Made by a program: the position numbers and the translations under genes | The notes under the pieces: generated by a model | Told to the model about the DNA's origin: nothing | The model's input: the letters and a program-made list of their open reading frames with translations, nothing else | Database searches by the model: none | Shown here: piece after piece, positions 54,444 to 64,000 of the stretch | How positions within the stretch are numbered: the first letter of the stretch is position 1 | Layout: every line of letters starts with the position of its first letter | Assembly: GCF_034479615.1 (NCBI RefSeq) | Contig: NZ_CP140255.1 | Coordinates: 2,170,001 to 2,234,000, forward strand | From: Vreelandella neptunia | GTDB taxonomy: Bacteria; Pseudomonadota; Gammaproteobacteria; Pseudomonadales; Halomonadaceae | Length of the DNA stretch: 64,000 bases | Direction of reading: 5' to 3'

Positions 54444-55963
54444 GAGGGCTTCTCATCGTCAGTGATTGGCTTGAAGCGGCGCAGCTCCAATAAACGGTAG
54501 CCGGTGTAATTGCCCAGCAGCAAGATCAACGCCATCAATATCAACTGAACACCCAGGAAGTTGAAGGTGATATGACGTACCCAGGGATTATTCATCGCCA
54601 AATAGGCAAGGATGGCCGTGATCAAACTGCCGCCGCCTTGGATTAGCACCTGCTTAGGGCCTTCCTCTTCCCAAAGTATCGACATCCGCTCGATGGTCCA
54701 GGCCAGGATGATCATCGGGAAGAAGGTGATCGTTAAGCCAGCACTGAGCCCCATGCGGTAGGCCAATACGGTGAAGATCGAGATAATCGCAATCACCGTT
54801 ATGATCACCGCCGAGACCCTGGCCACCAGTAATAAATTCAAGTAGGAAAGATAGTTACGAATTATCAGACCGACGGCAACGATAAGCAGGAAGCCAATCA
54901 AGCCCGTGGGCAGGGAGGTCTGAATGAAGGCGAGGGCGATCAACACCGGCATAAAAGTACCGGACGTTTTGATGCCCACCAGCACACGCAAAAACACCAC
55001 CATTAACGCACCAATGGGAATCAGCAAGATAGTTTGGAATAGCGCTTGCTCCTCCAGTGGCAGGCTGTGAATGGAGAAATTCAGCAGCGTATCTTCAGAG
55101 TAGTGGTTACGCACCGCCGCTGAAGCAGGTTGATCATGGGTCATCATGGAGAAGGTAACCCGAGAATTGGTGCCCCCCTGAACCTCCAGTACGGCTCGAC
55201 CGCCGGTTTCCCACAGCAACAGGTTATCGGGCTTGCCTTGCTCACCCGTTAGCGGGTGAAAAATCGACCACTCTTCACCTGATTCATCAAACACCTGAAT
55301 CCAACTGCTGAGAGTCTGGCGGCGCCGCCCATCTTCTAACAGTAGGCCGCTCACCTCACGGGCTTGTACGCCCGCCTGGTTGAGTAATCGCACTACCAGC
55401 GCCGCAGGATTCTCCTGTGAAAGCAGCAGCCGCGCATTTTCTTCCTGGCGCTCACCGTTGATATCGCGAATTAACTCGCGAGCGAAGGTGGCGTTGTTGG
55501 CACTGCGCGCCCAGGCTTGCTCAATTAGCTGGCTGGCCGCCGTATCATAGGGACTTTCCCAAGGTGTGGTAACGGGCACCTCAGGAGGTGTCTGTACCGG
55601 TGAGCGCGCATCCTGGGATACCAGCATCTGAACCGAGTAGTATAACGTTTGGCTACCCACGGCTTCACGAATAGTCCATCGGGCGGTGCGGCCTAATTCG
55701 TCCGCCTGGTAAGCAAGCCCATAACCCGACGATGCAGTGTTCTCCGTCAGTACACGGTAGCCTGCTTGATGAGAAGGCAGCGCCAAATCGACCTGAACAG
55801 GGCCATCCTGGGCATTGAAGTTGATACCAGCTTCAATTTCCCACACCTGGCGCTGCTCACCAGGCAGCCACGGGATTTCAAACTGCACATGACGATGCAC
55901 ACTGGTCGCTACGCCCGCGACAAGCAACAGGCCGACAATAATATAAAACATTAACCGTGACAT
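54440..55963 (-). CDS. Inactive transglutaminase fused to a seven-TM domain
   Basis: Protein of 507 residues: one N-terminal membrane anchor (about 5-22), a periplasmic transglutaminase-like domain (about 150-280) lacking an evident catalytic Cys, and about seven C-terminal membrane helices (from about 320, with IGALMVVFLRVLVGIKTSGTFM). It likely presents a peptide or protein to its partners rather than cross-linking. It lies between the retropepsin-like and ATP-grasp genes in one operon. Confidence 0.85.
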   Translation of the reverse strand: MSRLMFYIIVGLLLVAGVATSVHRHVQFEIPWLPGEQRQVWEIEAGINFNAQDGPVQVDLALPSHQAGYRVLTENTASSGYGLAYQADELGRTARWTIREAVGSQTLYYSVQMLVSQDARSPVQTPPEVPVTTPWESPYDTAASQLIEQAWARSANNATFARELIRDINGERQEENARLLLSQENPAALVVRLLNQAGVQAREVSGLLLEDGRRRQTLSSWIQVFDESGEEWSIFHPLTGEQGKPDNLLLWETGGRAVLEVQGGTNSRVTFSMMTHDQPASAAVRNHYSEDTLLNFSIHSLPLEEQALFQTILLIPIGALMVVFLRVLVGIKTSGTFMPVLIALAFIQTSLPTGLIGFLLIVAVGLIIRNYLSYLNLLLVARVSAVIITVIAIISIFTVLAYRMGLSAGLTITFFPMIILAWTIERMSILWEEEGPKQVLIQGGGSLITAILAYLAMNNPWVRHITFNFLGVQLILMALILLLGNYTGYRLLELRRFKPITDDEKPS

Positions 55964-55996
55964 GGAGATTCCTTTCCTCGTGAAGCGTCAGAGCGG

Positions 55997-56833
55997 TTAC
56001 TCTTCGCTATCGTCTTCATCAACTGCTTCATCTTCAGCAGCTTGATCCGCTGGTTCGCCACCAGGAAATTCGGGGCGGTCATGCAAATAGGTGTCGGCTA
56101 CATCAATTACCGCAATATCCATCAAAAAGCGACGTCCTAACAGCACCGGGTAATCGAGATGAGAGCGGTCATTGAGGGTGAATTCGACATTTTCACGAAT
56201 CGGCCCTAGAGTCATTAGCAGAGAAATGACGGGACGGGACTCTTCTCCAGAGGCTTGAACAATACGCACTCGGCGCACAATGGGCGCTTCAATCCATTTA
56301 TCACGCTGTGACTCAACGGCCACATCATCGTCGTTTAGCGCCAACTTAAAGCGCACCCAATCTTCACCGTCACGCTCGAAGCGGGTAATCTCAGCAGCAG
56401 AAAGGGACGAGGTGTTGGCTCCTGAATCGACTCGCGCTTTGAGGTAGGTACCCAGGCTAGGTAGGCCAACCCATTCGCTGCGGCCCAATAACGTTTTAGT
56501 GGTCAAACTCTCATCAATTTCACACTCTTCACGAATGATGACCGGCTCTTCACCGCGAGCTTCCAACTGCTGCACGTCTTGGCGGAGGTGGCGCAACAAA
56601 CTGCCTACTTCACGCATGTCAGCGGTCAATGTCTGCTGTTGATCAAACTGGCGTTGGTGTAGATCAGTGCGGGTATCGCATTGTTGCGTTAGCTGGCTCT
56701 CTAATTCCAGGATACGGGCATTGAATGAGGCTTCGCTTAAAGGGGGCGGTTGATTCGTTTCCGGCTGGGTTGCTGCACAGCCTGCGATCGAAAGCGACAA
56801 GCCAGCGATAAGCCACAAAACACCTGGGCGCAT
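55997..56833 (-). CDS. Retropepsin-like lipoprotein (RimB-type aspartic protease domain)
   Basis: Lipoprotein of 278 residues. Signal peptide with lipobox SIAGC (C19), then a coiled-coil region, then a retropepsin-like aspartic protease domain beginning about residue 130, with the catalytic-Asp motif DSGANTSS and YPVLLGRRFLMDIAVIDV. C-terminal tail is acidic. The start at 56833 gives the lipoprotein signal directly; an in-frame extension to 56905 is rejected. First gene of the triad, 33 bases before the transglutaminase-like gene. Confidence 0.85.
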   Translation of the reverse strand: MRPGVLWLIAGLSLSIAGCAATQPETNQPPPLSEASFNARILELESQLTQQCDTRTDLHQRQFDQQQTLTADMREVGSLLRHLRQDVQQLEARGEEPVIIREECEIDESLTTKTLLGRSEWVGLPSLGTYLKARVDSGANTSSLSAAEITRFERDGEDWVRFKLALNDDDVAVESQRDKWIEAPIVRRVRIVQASGEESRPVISLLMTLGPIRENVEFTLNDRSHLDYPVLLGRRFLMDIAVIDVADTYLHDRPEFPGGEPADQAAEDEAVDEDDSEE

Positions 56834-57072
56834 AACGAGATATTTCCTTGGACAATAGGTTGAGGAATGATAAGGAGATGGGGGGCGGGTGTCCAACGTC
56901 ATCATAGCTTTTCGGACACCTATTTATAGATGTTTAGTTTCTTGCATTTAACATAATATATATTAAGCGAACCCGTGTAGATACTGTAGCCATAGCCGCT
57001 TCGGTGCTCTATGCTATTAAAATACTTTACCACAGTTGTACCAAAATCCATTGTCATATAGGAAATGCGTCC

Positions 57073-57603
57073 ATGATTCGCTCCCTGCGTATTGGCTTTT
57101 TCACCCTGCTCTTCCTATTAGCAGGTTGTGCCAGTGTTGATATTGAAGATTACGCTGATTCTGAACCTCGTTTGGATATCGCCGAATACTTTACAGGCAC
57201 TACCCGCGCCTGGGGCATGGTGCAGGATTACTCCGGCGAGGTACAGCGTCGCTTCACCGTGGAAATCCAAGGCAGATACGAAGATGACACTTTTACACTG
57301 GATGAATCTTTCGTATTTTCAGACGGTGAAACTGATCGACGCGTTTGGACATTTGAGCGAATCGATGAGCATAGCTGGGTGGGTACTGCCAACGATGTGG
57401 AAGGCCAAGTTGAAGCACGCCAATACGGTCATGTCTTTCACATGCGCTATCCATTAGAAATCGACATAAACGGTCGAATGATCTCATTTACCATGGATGA
57501 CTGGATGTACCTACAGCCTGATGGCCGCTTGATCAATCGAACCGCCATGCGCAAATTTGGCCTCACACTCGGTGAAATTACGCTCGTCTTTGAAAAGCTA
57601 TAA
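57073..57603 (+). CDS. DUF3833 lipoprotein
   Basis: Protein of 176 residues with lipoprotein signal LLFLLAGC (C19), then a beta-rich domain containing EYFTGTTRAWGMVQDYSG, YDDTF-like repeats and DDWMYLQPDGRLINR, as in DUF3833. It should be an outer-membrane-anchored periplasmic protein of unknown function. ATG at 57073, GGAAA upstream. Divergent from the retropepsin-like gene. Confidence 0.87.
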   Translation: MIRSLRIGFFTLLFLLAGCASVDIEDYADSEPRLDIAEYFTGTTRAWGMVQDYSGEVQRRFTVEIQGRYEDDTFTLDESFVFSDGETDRRVWTFERIDEHSWVGTANDVEGQVEARQYGHVFHMRYPLEIDINGRMISFTMDDWMYLQPDGRLINRTAMRKFGLTLGEITLVFEKL

Positions 57604-57650
57604 GCTCTTGTTAAAGAAGCACTTAATAACAGAATGACGAATACTTTGCA

Positions 57651-57685
57651 AAAAAGCAGCCTACTATATAAGCAGGCTGCTTTTT
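57651..57685. terminator. Bidirectional terminator after ectC
   Basis: AAAAAGCAGCCT (57651-57662) and AGGCTGCTTTTT (57674-57685) form a 12-base stem with A and T tracts on both sides, closing ectC and the DUF3833 gene. Confidence 0.92.
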
Positions 57686-57734
57686 CTATTGCTTGAGCAC
57701 TCTTGATACAGCAACGCTTTATTAAGCGCTATAG

Positions 57735-58124
57735 CTATTCAGAGGGCGCATAAGAACCGTCTTCTTGGTGAACTTCGTTGCCCGTAATCGGCGGTGTAAA
57801 CACACATGCCAGGTGCATGGTTTTATGCGCACGCAGTAGATGTTCATCGTGCTGGTCGAGGATATAGATATCACCCGGCTTGATAGGCCAAATCTTGCCA
57901 TCAGCGAGGGTTTCTACCTCGCCCTCGCCTTCGATGCAGTACACAGACTCATAGTGATGCTTGTAATGAATATGTGTCTCAGTGCCTTCGAAAATGCGTG
58001 TGATATGGAAAGAAAAGTTTCCACCGTCGTTAGCCAACACCAGGCGCGTACTGTCCCAATTGCCATTTTCGGCGGTCACTAGGCGCTCGGTTTTACGCGC
58101 TTCTTCAATATTACGAACGATCAT
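57735..58124 (-). CDS. ectC: L-ectoine synthase
   Basis: Cupin enzyme of 129 residues closing N-gamma-acetyl-diaminobutyrate to ectoine. Seen: [12 protein letters not shown] start, [20 protein letters not shown] with metal ligands, and [10 protein letters not shown]. The longer in-frame start (58142) is not family-like. Last gene of ectABC, 93 bases after ectB. Confidence 0.97.
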   Translation of the reverse strand: MIVRNIEEARKTERLVTAENGNWDSTRLVLANDGGNFSFHITRIFEGTETHIHYKHHYESVYCIEGEGEVETLADGKIWPIKPGDIYILDQHDEHLLRAHKTMHLACVFTPPITGNEVHQEDGSYAPSE

Positions 58125-58217
58125 AGGAGTACTCCTTAGCAAAGCGGCTGGCGACTACCAGCCGCTATATCCCTGACTAAAAAACTGTTGAGCCGACTAT
58201 TTCAGCGTAACGCTTTA

Positions 58218-59516
<1,299 letters not shown>

Positions 59517-59592
59517 TTAGGCGTTACTGGCCCGAAGCAACATGAGCGGGAAAAACGGTAAGCCCAATACGTGTATCTAGCAAAACGGCGTA

Positions 59593-60171
59593 TTAGATGC
59601 GGTCTGTTTGGAACGGGCCGATACGAACCAGGTTTTCCGGGTCATGCTCTCCTCCGAGCTGTTCGGTAGAGAAGTATTCGCGGCTATTGAGCGGCGCATG
59701 CCAGCGTGCCGCCAAGCGACGAAATAAGCCCCAAGAGGCGAGATTGTCAGGGGTGATGGTGGTTTCAAGATGATGAACATCGTCAAGCTCAGGGCGAGAC
59801 ATAATAGCCTCGACCAAACGTCGCGCTAGCCCTGTGCCACGTGCTTTTTCACCGACAGCCACTTGCCATAAAAAGTAGGTGTCGGGAGCATTATCCTTAA
59901 CATAGCCAGAAACAAAACCAACGATTTCGCCCTCTTCATTGGTAGCCACTGCGCAGGTATCACGAAACTGAGTCGCCAGTAGCAGGTAGGCGTAGGCTGA
60001 ATTCACATCCAGCGGAGGGCAAGCTTTGACCAGCTCATAAACTCCCCAGCCATCATCCGCATTGGGTTTGCGAATGAACAATGGCATTTCCGCATGACCC
60101 ACTACGGCATCAGCCACCGTGGGCCTGGCAAGGTCAGCAGAAGGAGTAAAAGGTTGTATCGGCGTACTCAT
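59593..60171 (-). CDS. ectA: L-2,4-diaminobutyric acid acetyltransferase
   Basis: GNAT enzyme of 192 residues making N-gamma-acetyl-diaminobutyrate, the first step specific to ectoine. Seen: PFTPSADLARPTVADAVVGH, FIRKPNADDGWGVYELV, acetyl-CoA loop GEKARGTGLARRL and REYFSTEQLGGEHDPENL, nearly identical in look to Halomonas EctA. Promoter elements are visible upstream (60204-60232). Confidence 0.97.
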   Translation of the reverse strand: MSTPIQPFTPSADLARPTVADAVVGHAEMPLFIRKPNADDGWGVYELVKACPPLDVNSAYAYLLLATQFRDTCAVATNEEGEIVGFVSGYVKDNAPDTYFLWQVAVGEKARGTGLARRLVEAIMSRPELDDVHHLETTITPDNLASWGLFRRLAARWHAPLNSREYFSTEQLGGEHDPENLVRIGPFQTDRI

Positions 60172-60203
60172 AGTTATGCTTCGCTGTAGCGAATTTGATG
60201 TTC

Positions 60204-60232
60204 ATTATAACAGCTGATTATGAGCAATTCAA
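60204..60232 (-). promoter_or_regulatory. Near-consensus sigma-70 promoter of ectABC
   Basis: On the minus strand TTGAAT (complement of 60227-60232), a 17-base spacer and a perfect TATAAT (complement of 60204-60209). The ATG follows about 32 bases after the -10. The 212-base gap to gorA holds no other feature I can support. Confidence 0.75.
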
Positions 60233-60383
60233 AAGCCATATTATTCACCGACTGTATTTCCATAATTTTTTGTTATATGCGGATGACGCAACCACTCCCA
60301 ACTCACAGCTATCACAGTTAGAATAGTGTATGTCGCCGAAAAAAAAGCGCGCCACACGGGCACGCCTGCTGTTTTTGATTTAC

Positions 60384-61766
60384 TTATCTGCGCGTCAGCG
60401 TGCGCAGCGTGACGAACTCCTCTGCTCCTGTCGGGTGGATGCCTACAGTGCGATCAAAGTCCTGCTTGGTAAGGCCAGCTCTTACCGCGATAGCAATTCC
60501 CTGAATAATTTCACCCGCGTCATCTCCGACCATGTGGGCCCCTACGACTACATCGGTAGCATCGTCCACGACCAGCTTCATTAAGGTGCGCTCTTGGCTA
60601 CCTGATAGGGTGTGCTTCATGGCCCGAAAGTCGGTGCTATACACGCGAATATCGGTGAATTTTTCCCGCGCGGCCTCTTCGGAAAGCCCTACGGTTCCGA
60701 TATTAGGATGGCAAAAAACGGCGGTGGGGATCGTACTGTAATCCAGCGGCTGGGGAACCGTATCGGCAAAATGAATATCGACAAGCTGCATCGCTTCAGC
60801 CAGCGCGACCGGCGTTAATTCAGGCCCAGTAATCAGGTCGCCTAGCGCTAAAACTGAAGGCAGCGCTGTTTCAAACCGCTCGTTTATGGGAATTTTGCCA
60901 GTGTCATCCAAGCTTAATCCCAGCGCTTCAAGTCCTAGGTCACGAATATTTGCTTTCCGCCCAGTGGCCGCCAGCACCACATCGACTTCAAGCACATCGC
61001 CGTTGGTAAGGTGCACATTGTAGCCGTCCTGTCCAGGCTCAATACGTTCGATGTTAGTGTTGAAGTGGAGGTTGACCCCCTTTCGCGCCATTTCAGCGCA
61101 GGTGAACTCGCGAACCTGTTGATCAAAGCCTTTCAAAAACAGCTCGCCACGGTAGATAAGGTGCGTCTCGCTGCCCAGGCCATTGAAGATGCTCGAAAAT
61201 TCCACCGCGATATAGCCACCGCCCAGCACTAAAAAGCGCTTAGGAAAGGTATCCAGATCAAAAATCTGATTGGAATCCAGCGCGTGTTCACTGCCAGGGA
61301 AGTCGGGCACCCAGGGCCATCCACCGGTAGCGAGGACGATTTTTTGCGCAGTCACCGATATATCGCCATGCTCACCGCTTAAGGTCACCGTGTGCGCATC
61401 GGCCAGGCGTGCTCGGGCGTTGAAAAGTGTCACTCCAGCGCCTTCCAGCATGCGCTGATAAATCCCATTTAGACGTTTGATTTCACTTATTTTGTTGTCA
61501 CGCAGTGTGGCCCAATCGAAGCTGGCGGGGCCAGGCAGCTGCCAGCCAAAACCTGCCGCATCATCAAAGCTGTCATGGAAGTGGGCAGCGTAGGAGTAGA
61601 GCTTCTTGGGCACACAGCCAACGTTAACGCAGGTTCCGCCCAGGTAGCGATCCTCGGCAATCGCAACTTTAGCGCCGGTAGCCGCGGCCATACGCGCCGC
61701 GCGTACCCCACCAGAGCCTGCGCCAATAACCAGAAGGTCATATTCGTATTCAGAAACGTCTGCCAT
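60384..61766 (-). CDS. gorA: Glutathione-disulfide reductase
   Basis: FAD enzyme of 460 residues reducing glutathione disulfide with NADPH. Seen: FAD motif IGAGSGGVRAAR, redox-active C46 and C51 in GGTCVNVGCVPKK, the NAD(P) motif GGGYIAVEF and the C-terminal HPTGAEE. Length is normal. A 60330-60584 plus-strand frame overlapping its end looks non-coding. Confidence 0.95.
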   Translation of the reverse strand: MADVSEYEYDLLVIGAGSGGVRAARMAAATGAKVAIAEDRYLGGTCVNVGCVPKKLYSYAAHFHDSFDDAAGFGWQLPGPASFDWATLRDNKISEIKRLNGIYQRMLEGAGVTLFNARARLADAHTVTLSGEHGDISVTAQKIVLATGGWPWVPDFPGSEHALDSNQIFDLDTFPKRFLVLGGGYIAVEFSSIFNGLGSETHLIYRGELFLKGFDQQVREFTCAEMARKGVNLHFNTNIERIEPGQDGYNVHLTNGDVLEVDVVLAATGRKANIRDLGLEALGLSLDDTGKIPINERFETALPSVLALGDLITGPELTPVALAEAMQLVDIHFADTVPQPLDYSTIPTAVFCHPNIGTVGLSEEAAREKFTDIRVYSTDFRAMKHTLSGSQERTLMKLVVDDATDVVVGAHMVGDDAGEIIQGIAIAVRAGLTKQDFDRTVGIHPTGAEEFVTLRTLTRR

Positions 61767-61834
61767 GATTTGCTCCTGGGGAGTTAGAATTCGTATGAAT
61801 CAATATCGGGTTGCCCATTGGCCAAGTGCAGTGG

Positions 61835-61867
61835 TTGACCTGACTACCCGGGAAGGTTAAAACCTTC
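61835..61867 (+). promoter_or_regulatory. Candidate promoter with overlapping palindrome, upstream of can
   Basis: TTGACC (61835-61840), 17-base spacer and TAAAAC (61858-61863). A perfect inverted repeat GAAGGTT/AACCTTC (61852-61858 and 61861-61867) covers the -10, a possible operator. The distance to the carbonic anhydrase ATG is about 120 bases. Confidence 0.45.
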
Positions 61868-61983
61868 TGCTGCTATTTTGTACTGGCCTACGCTATACAA
61901 GGCCTAGTTCCACCCTGACTAGGGCTTTGATAACCCGCTTACCTACCAGCGACTTAACGCCCTTTAACTTTTCTGGAGACGCT

Positions 61984-62631
61984 ATGTCTGACCCTATTGC
62001 GACGCTACTCGACAATAATCGCGCCTGGGCTGAGCGTATGTGCGAAGAAGACCCCGACTACTTCAAGCGCCTTTCGAACCAGCAGAACCCCGACTATTTA
62101 TGGATTGGCTGCTCCGACAGCCGAGTGCCAGCGAATCAAATTATTGCACTCCCGCCTGGGGAAGTTTTCGTACACCGCAACGTTGCCAACTTGCTTCACC
62201 ACACCGACATGAACGCCCTCTCGGTAGTTCAGTTCGCGGTGGATGTTCTAAAAGTCAGCCATATTATGGTTGTCGGTCACTATGGTTGCGGGGGCATTAA
62301 GGCCGCCATGATGGGAGGCGAATGTGGCGTGGTAGATTACTGGCTGCACTCGGTGCGCGAACAGTACAACCACCACAGGAATTCGCTTGACCACCTCCCT
62401 CTGGAAGATCAAATCGATCGCATGTGCGAGCTCAACGTGAAAGCTCAGGTAAACAGTTTATGCCGCACCAAGATTTTGCAGCGCGCTTGGCAGCGAGGTC
62501 AGCAGATTTCAGTGCATGGCTGGGTCTACGGGTTAAGCGATGGCCGCGTTAAAGATCTTAACTGCACCGTAAATGGTTTAGAACAAGTGGAAACCCTTTA
62601 CCGTATCGATCGCATCCAGCAAGGCGATTAA
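61984..62631 (+). CDS. can: Beta-class carbonic anhydrase
   Basis: Zinc enzyme of 215 residues hydrating CO2. Seen: ligands C43, D45 (GCSDSRVPA), H99 and C102 (GHYGCGGI), and the EVFVHRNVANL segment. GGAG lies before the ATG at 61984; an in-frame extension to 61927 is not needed. Confidence 0.95.
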   Translation: MSDPIATLLDNNRAWAERMCEEDPDYFKRLSNQQNPDYLWIGCSDSRVPANQIIALPPGEVFVHRNVANLLHHTDMNALSVVQFAVDVLKVSHIMVVGHYGCGGIKAAMMGGECGVVDYWLHSVREQYNHHRNSLDHLPLEDQIDRMCELNVKAQVNSLCRTKILQRAWQRGQQISVHGWVYGLSDGRVKDLNCTVNGLEQVETLYRIDRIQQGD

Positions 62632-62643
62632 GCTCTCCCCCAA

Positions 62644-62677
62644 TGCCTACCGCTACGCTTAGTCGTAGCGATAGGCA
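62644..62677. terminator. Hairpin at convergent gene ends
   Basis: Arms at 62644-62657 and 62664-62677 pair with one mismatch around a six-base loop. It overlaps the last codons of the cytochrome c' gene and has no T-tract, so its role is uncertain. Confidence 0.45.
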
Positions 62678-63186
62678 CGATGGCAGCTCTTACAGCTCGC
62701 GCCCACCTCTGAAAGCGCTCGGGCAGTGGCTCGAGTATCTTCTTGCTCTGCCACGTCTATCAAATTGGCGATCTTACCCTCCAAATCGATAAAACCAGCG
62801 GCAAAGTCTTCCCACTCTTCCCATATCGAAGCCCGCGCTTCAGAACCACTGCCGTGAGTGCCTTCGATAAACGCAGGCAGCAAACGTTGCGCGCTGGCAC
62901 GCTCTTGCAACTCGAGCAATCGCGGCATTGCAGCCTCAAGATCTTGATTATTGATTAGATCAAAGCGCAGCTGACGCACCAGACTTTCAATATCTTTAAG
63001 CTCTTCTCGGCGCCAAACCACGGCTTCGCGCTCACTTGCAAATGGCGTGTCGCTGACGGCTTGGGGCATGGCCAGGGCGCTCGTTTCCTCGCCTGCCCAA
63101 GCCAGCGGCGTGCAGAGCATTAATGCTAAAGCGCTGGCTGCCGTGCCGCGGGGGGAAGCCCACTTCAGGTAATGGCGTTGCTGCAT
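62659..63186 (-). CDS. Cytochrome c'
   Basis: Periplasmic four-helix heme protein of 175 residues. Signal peptide to about residue 31 (CTPLAWA), then a helical bundle, then heme motif CKSCH near the C-terminus, the normal place for cytochrome c'. The family binds NO and CO and may protect against nitrosative stress. It is convergent with the carbonic anhydrase gene. Confidence 0.88.
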   Translation of the reverse strand: MQQRHYLKWASPRGTAASALALMLCTPLAWAGEETSALAMPQAVSDTPFASEREAVVWRREELKDIESLVRQLRFDLINNQDLEAAMPRLLELQERASAQRLLPAFIEGTHGSGSEARASIWEEWEDFAAGFIDLEGKIANLIDVAEQEDTRATARALSEVGASCKSCHRAYRYD

Positions 63187-63235
63187 AATGGCTTCCTGTC
63201 GATGATTCGGTAGTCAAAGGTTTACTGTGCGCGTT

Positions 63236-63868
63236 TTAACCTATCGGGCAGGTGACACCCGTGCCTTTTAAGCCGCAGTAGCCGTGGGGGTTTTTATCCA
63301 GGTACTGCTGATGGTAAGCCTCTGCGTAATAAAATGTCTCTAGCGGCTTAATCTCCGTAGTGATTGCCCCTCTGCCCGCCTTGTCGAGCGCCCGCTGGTA
63401 GGCAGCAGCGCTCTGCTCGGCTACCGTTTGCTGCGCTTGGCTGGTGGTAAAAATGGCTGAGCGATACTGGGAGCCGATGTCGTTACCCTGGCGATTGCCC
63501 TGAGTCGGGTCATGCTGTTCCCAGAAAACCTGCAGCAGCGTTTCTAACTCCACTTGCTGGGGGTCATAAACCACTCTTACTACTTCAGTATGGCCGGTAC
63601 GCCCCGTGCATGTCTCGTCATAGGTGGGGTTAGGTGTCTCACCACCGGCATACCCCGCCGCAGTGACATAGACCCCCGGCAACTGCCAAAACAGTCGCTC
63701 AACGCCCCAGAAACACCCCATGCCTAGTACGATCTCCTCGTGGCCTTCGGGAAACGGAGGATGTATCGAGTGCCCGTTAATGGTATGCACCTGACTGGTT
63801 TCTATGGGCGTATCACGTCCAGGCAGGACACGGCCTGAAGCTGGGCTAGCGTTTGAAAATAGTGACAT
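63236..63868 (-). CDS. msrA: Peptide-methionine (S)-S-oxide reductase
   Basis: Enzyme of 210 residues repairing oxidised methionine. Seen: catalytic Cys in [38 protein letters not shown] and the C-terminal [14 protein letters not shown] with a resolving Cys. It lies 11 bases after the TamB-like gene; msrA beside tamAB is also seen in enterobacteria. Confidence 0.95.
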   Translation of the reverse strand: MSLFSNASPASGRVLPGRDTPIETSQVHTINGHSIHPPFPEGHEEIVLGMGCFWGVERLFWQLPGVYVTAAGYAGGETPNPTYDETCTGRTGHTEVVRVVYDPQQVELETLLQVFWEQHDPTQGNRQGNDIGSQYRSAIFTTSQAQQTVAEQSAAAYQRALDKAGRGAITTEIKPLETFYYAEAYHQQYLDKNPHGYCGLKGTGVTCPIG

Positions 63869-63879
63869 ATCACCCTCAC

Positions 63880-64000
63880 TTATTGCTGCTGAATGATTTC
63901 AGGATTACCGGAACGGGTAAAGGTGTAGATTAAATCCACCGCTTGATTGGTACCCGAGACGGCCTGTACATAAAGGTTACGCCACAGCGTGTAGCGTAGT
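63880..64000 (-). CDS. 3' end of a TamB-like translocation/assembly gene
   Basis: Only the last 40 codons are in the window. They read [15 protein letters not shown], then [12 protein letters not shown] and a stop, resembling the C-terminal DUF490 end of TamB, which helps insert outer-membrane proteins or move phospholipids. The adjacent msrA supports the call because that pair is common. The start lies outside. Confidence 0.6.
   Translation of the reverse strand, partial: LRYTLWRNLYVQAVSGTNQAVDLIYTFTRSGNPEIIQQQ

Noticed and set aside
60330..60584. 84-codon plus-strand frame at the end of gorA
   Set aside because: Overlaps the 3' end of gorA antisense and has no family features; it starts in the ectA-gorA gap only by chance.

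Overview
The window looks like chromosome of a moderately halophilic gammaproteobacterium of the Halomonas type. The main evidence is a complete ectABC ectoine operon (57735-60171, minus strand) whose EctA reads very like that of Halomonas, together with a BCCT osmolyte carrier, a tusDCBE operon, metH, cysI, nfuA, gorA and moderately high-GC coding sequence. No rRNA, tRNA or CRISPR array was seen. The only complete mobile element is one IS3-family (IS51-type) insertion sequence at 19439-20744.

Region 1-9256 is a catabolic and accessory block. A tight plus-strand operon (maleylacetate reductase, an amidohydrolase, a 3-hydroxyisobutyrate-dehydrogenase-like enzyme, hydroxyquinol 1,2-dioxygenase and a RutE-like reductase) ends at a strong terminator. 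It is followed by a TauE/SafE permease, an unusual winged-helix/solute-binding-domain fusion without a signal peptide, an SDR dehydrogenase and a beta-keto acid cleavage enzyme. Region 9472-13909 holds a small coiled-coil protein, a TelA/XpaC-like pair, a DUF2892 membrane protein with a perfect Anr/Fnr box upstream, and a membrane-anchored endonuclease/exonuclease/phosphatase-family protein. Region 14220-19034 holds an ATP-grasp protein, a BCCT transporter, a PHB-depolymerase-like esterase and a small helical protein. The IS element follows, inserted 67 bases upstream of an ADP-forming acyl-CoA synthetase/GNAT fusion.

Region 20812-36733 carries two paralogous synthetase/GNAT fusions. The first keeps the catalytic histidine. 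The second has lost it, and it sits divergently beside a histone-deacetylase-family gene, which suggests a reversible protein acetylation pair. Between them lie a P-type ATPase, a two-TM RCK potassium channel, several very small ORFs (27619-28925), a periplasmic dienelactone-hydrolase-like protein, a Bax-inhibitor-like protein and the tRNA 2-thiouridine relay tusDCBE.

Region 36808-49141 is mostly core metabolism: pdxH, a cytochrome b561, wrbA, smrA, cysI with its DUF934 partner, a MATE pump, metH and nfuA. Between the Fe-S genes nfuA and sufE sits a KfrA-like coiled-coil DNA-binding protein facing a tyrosine recombinase. Their shared promoter region carries two large inverted repeats; this is one of the best candidates for an undescribed module. 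From 52116 on come yidD, hisI, a zur-like regulator, and a conserved ATP-grasp / inactive-transglutaminase / retropepsin-like triad. A DUF3833 lipoprotein, ectABC with a near-consensus promoter, gorA, a beta-carbonic anhydrase, cytochrome c', msrA and the end of a TamB-like gene complete the window. Coordinates and residue numbers were read by eye. Family assignments rest on recognisable motifs, not on database searches.
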